Shown piece after piece: positions 63,687 through 64,000 of a stretch of DNA of 64,000 nucleotides (positions within the stretch are counted from its first letter, which is position 1; the number at the start of each line of letters is the position of its first letter). The position numbers and the translations under genes are program-made. The stretch lies in NCBI GenBank assembly GCA_022495995.1, contig JAFEMH010001289.1, forward strand, positions 186,001-250,000, read 5' to 3'. The notes beneath the pieces were generated by a model that had not been told where the DNA came from, ran no database searches, and saw only the letters and a program-made list of their open reading frames with translations. The DNA is from Adenophora triphylla var. japonica (Eukaryota; Streptophyta; Magnoliopsida; Asterales; Campanulaceae).

Positions 63687-64000
63687 GAAGCCCCTCGGCG
63701 ACGTCACTTATGAAAGAAGTGGGGTCGTCGATAAGATAAGGGTCCTGATCTGGATCGCGTGCTGAGAGAGGAAGTGACCGTGTAGGTCTGTGCGTGAGGA
63801 CATGGCGGTGTCCTGCTGTGTGACCGTTTAGGTCAGTTGGTTGGACTCTGTGATAGGATTCCTACGTATCCCTAGCAGGAATCAAGCCTGATCGTAGTTC
63901 GTGTGTGGGGTGAGTGTTTGTGGTGCACGAGGATGGAAGAGGTCCTCTGACTGAAACTCTGTGTGTGGACGTGGTAGTGTCCTGTGGGTGACCGCATAGG
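63687..64000 (-). mobile_element. Start of the internal 3' region of a further B-type element
   Basis: Directly after the LTR come the polypurine tract, the CGGCGAC/GTCGTCG hairpin (63696-63730), a type 1 stem-loop (63862-63897, arms CTACG/CGTAG) and GAGGACATGGCGGTGTCCTG-type repeats as in 24255-24660 of B. The element continues beyond the window. Confidence 0.8.

Overview
This is a window of plant nuclear DNA, most likely from a eudicot with a large, repeat-rich genome. It holds one complete intron-containing gene, an alpha-xylosidase of glycoside hydrolase family 31 at 7829-13657. It also holds the first exon of an armadillo-repeat SINE1/SINE2-like protein (18373-19053, minus), two orphan exon-like pieces and a decayed multi-exon transposon-associated gene (3709-5344, minus). 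Almost everything else is mobile DNA. The species cannot be fixed from what I can see.

Layout. 1-2990 is the 3' end of a plus-strand Ty3/gypsy element of the Tat/Ogre type (element D: tandem repeats, then the 3' LTR). 2991-19550 is the gene-bearing stretch, sprinkled with short Stowaway-like MITEs (TA + CTCCCTCCGTCC-type ends) and one hAT-like MITE. 19551-52279 is a minus-strand Tat/Ogre-like element (A) carrying gag, protease, RT/RNase H, an extra RNase H and integrase. It is interrupted by a second minus-strand element (B, 22748-39997) flanked by a perfect GGAGG target duplication. B has lost its RT/RNase H block. From 52280 there is a chimeric array: element C (52292-62377), which has gag but no pol, then a further B-type LTR with the start of its internal region (62378-64000), which runs off the window.

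How the parts work together. The primer-binding sites match the 3' end of tRNA-Arg. A and B carry extra open reading frames antisense to gag-pol between integrase and the 3' LTR: one gene in A, two in B, one of them with a plant mobile domain. All coding parts of A, B and C look broken, so none is obviously autonomous.

The most interesting material is non-coding. (1) Each LTR family has its own short inverted repeat 21-23 nt upstream of the TATA box, and the same motif recurs upstream of the antisense genes. (2) A stem-loop with invariant CTACG/CGTAG outer arms and a co-varying inner stem brackets the antisense-gene cassette. (3) Covarying hairpins lie in R/U5 and next to the polypurine tract. 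(4) A copy of the tRNA-Arg primer-binding motif sits inside U5 in all four families. Functions for these are inferred, not shown.

One caution: the paired LTR copies differ repeatedly by CAG/CTG versus CG-type changes, so some frameshifts may be sequencing or polishing errors rather than real decay.
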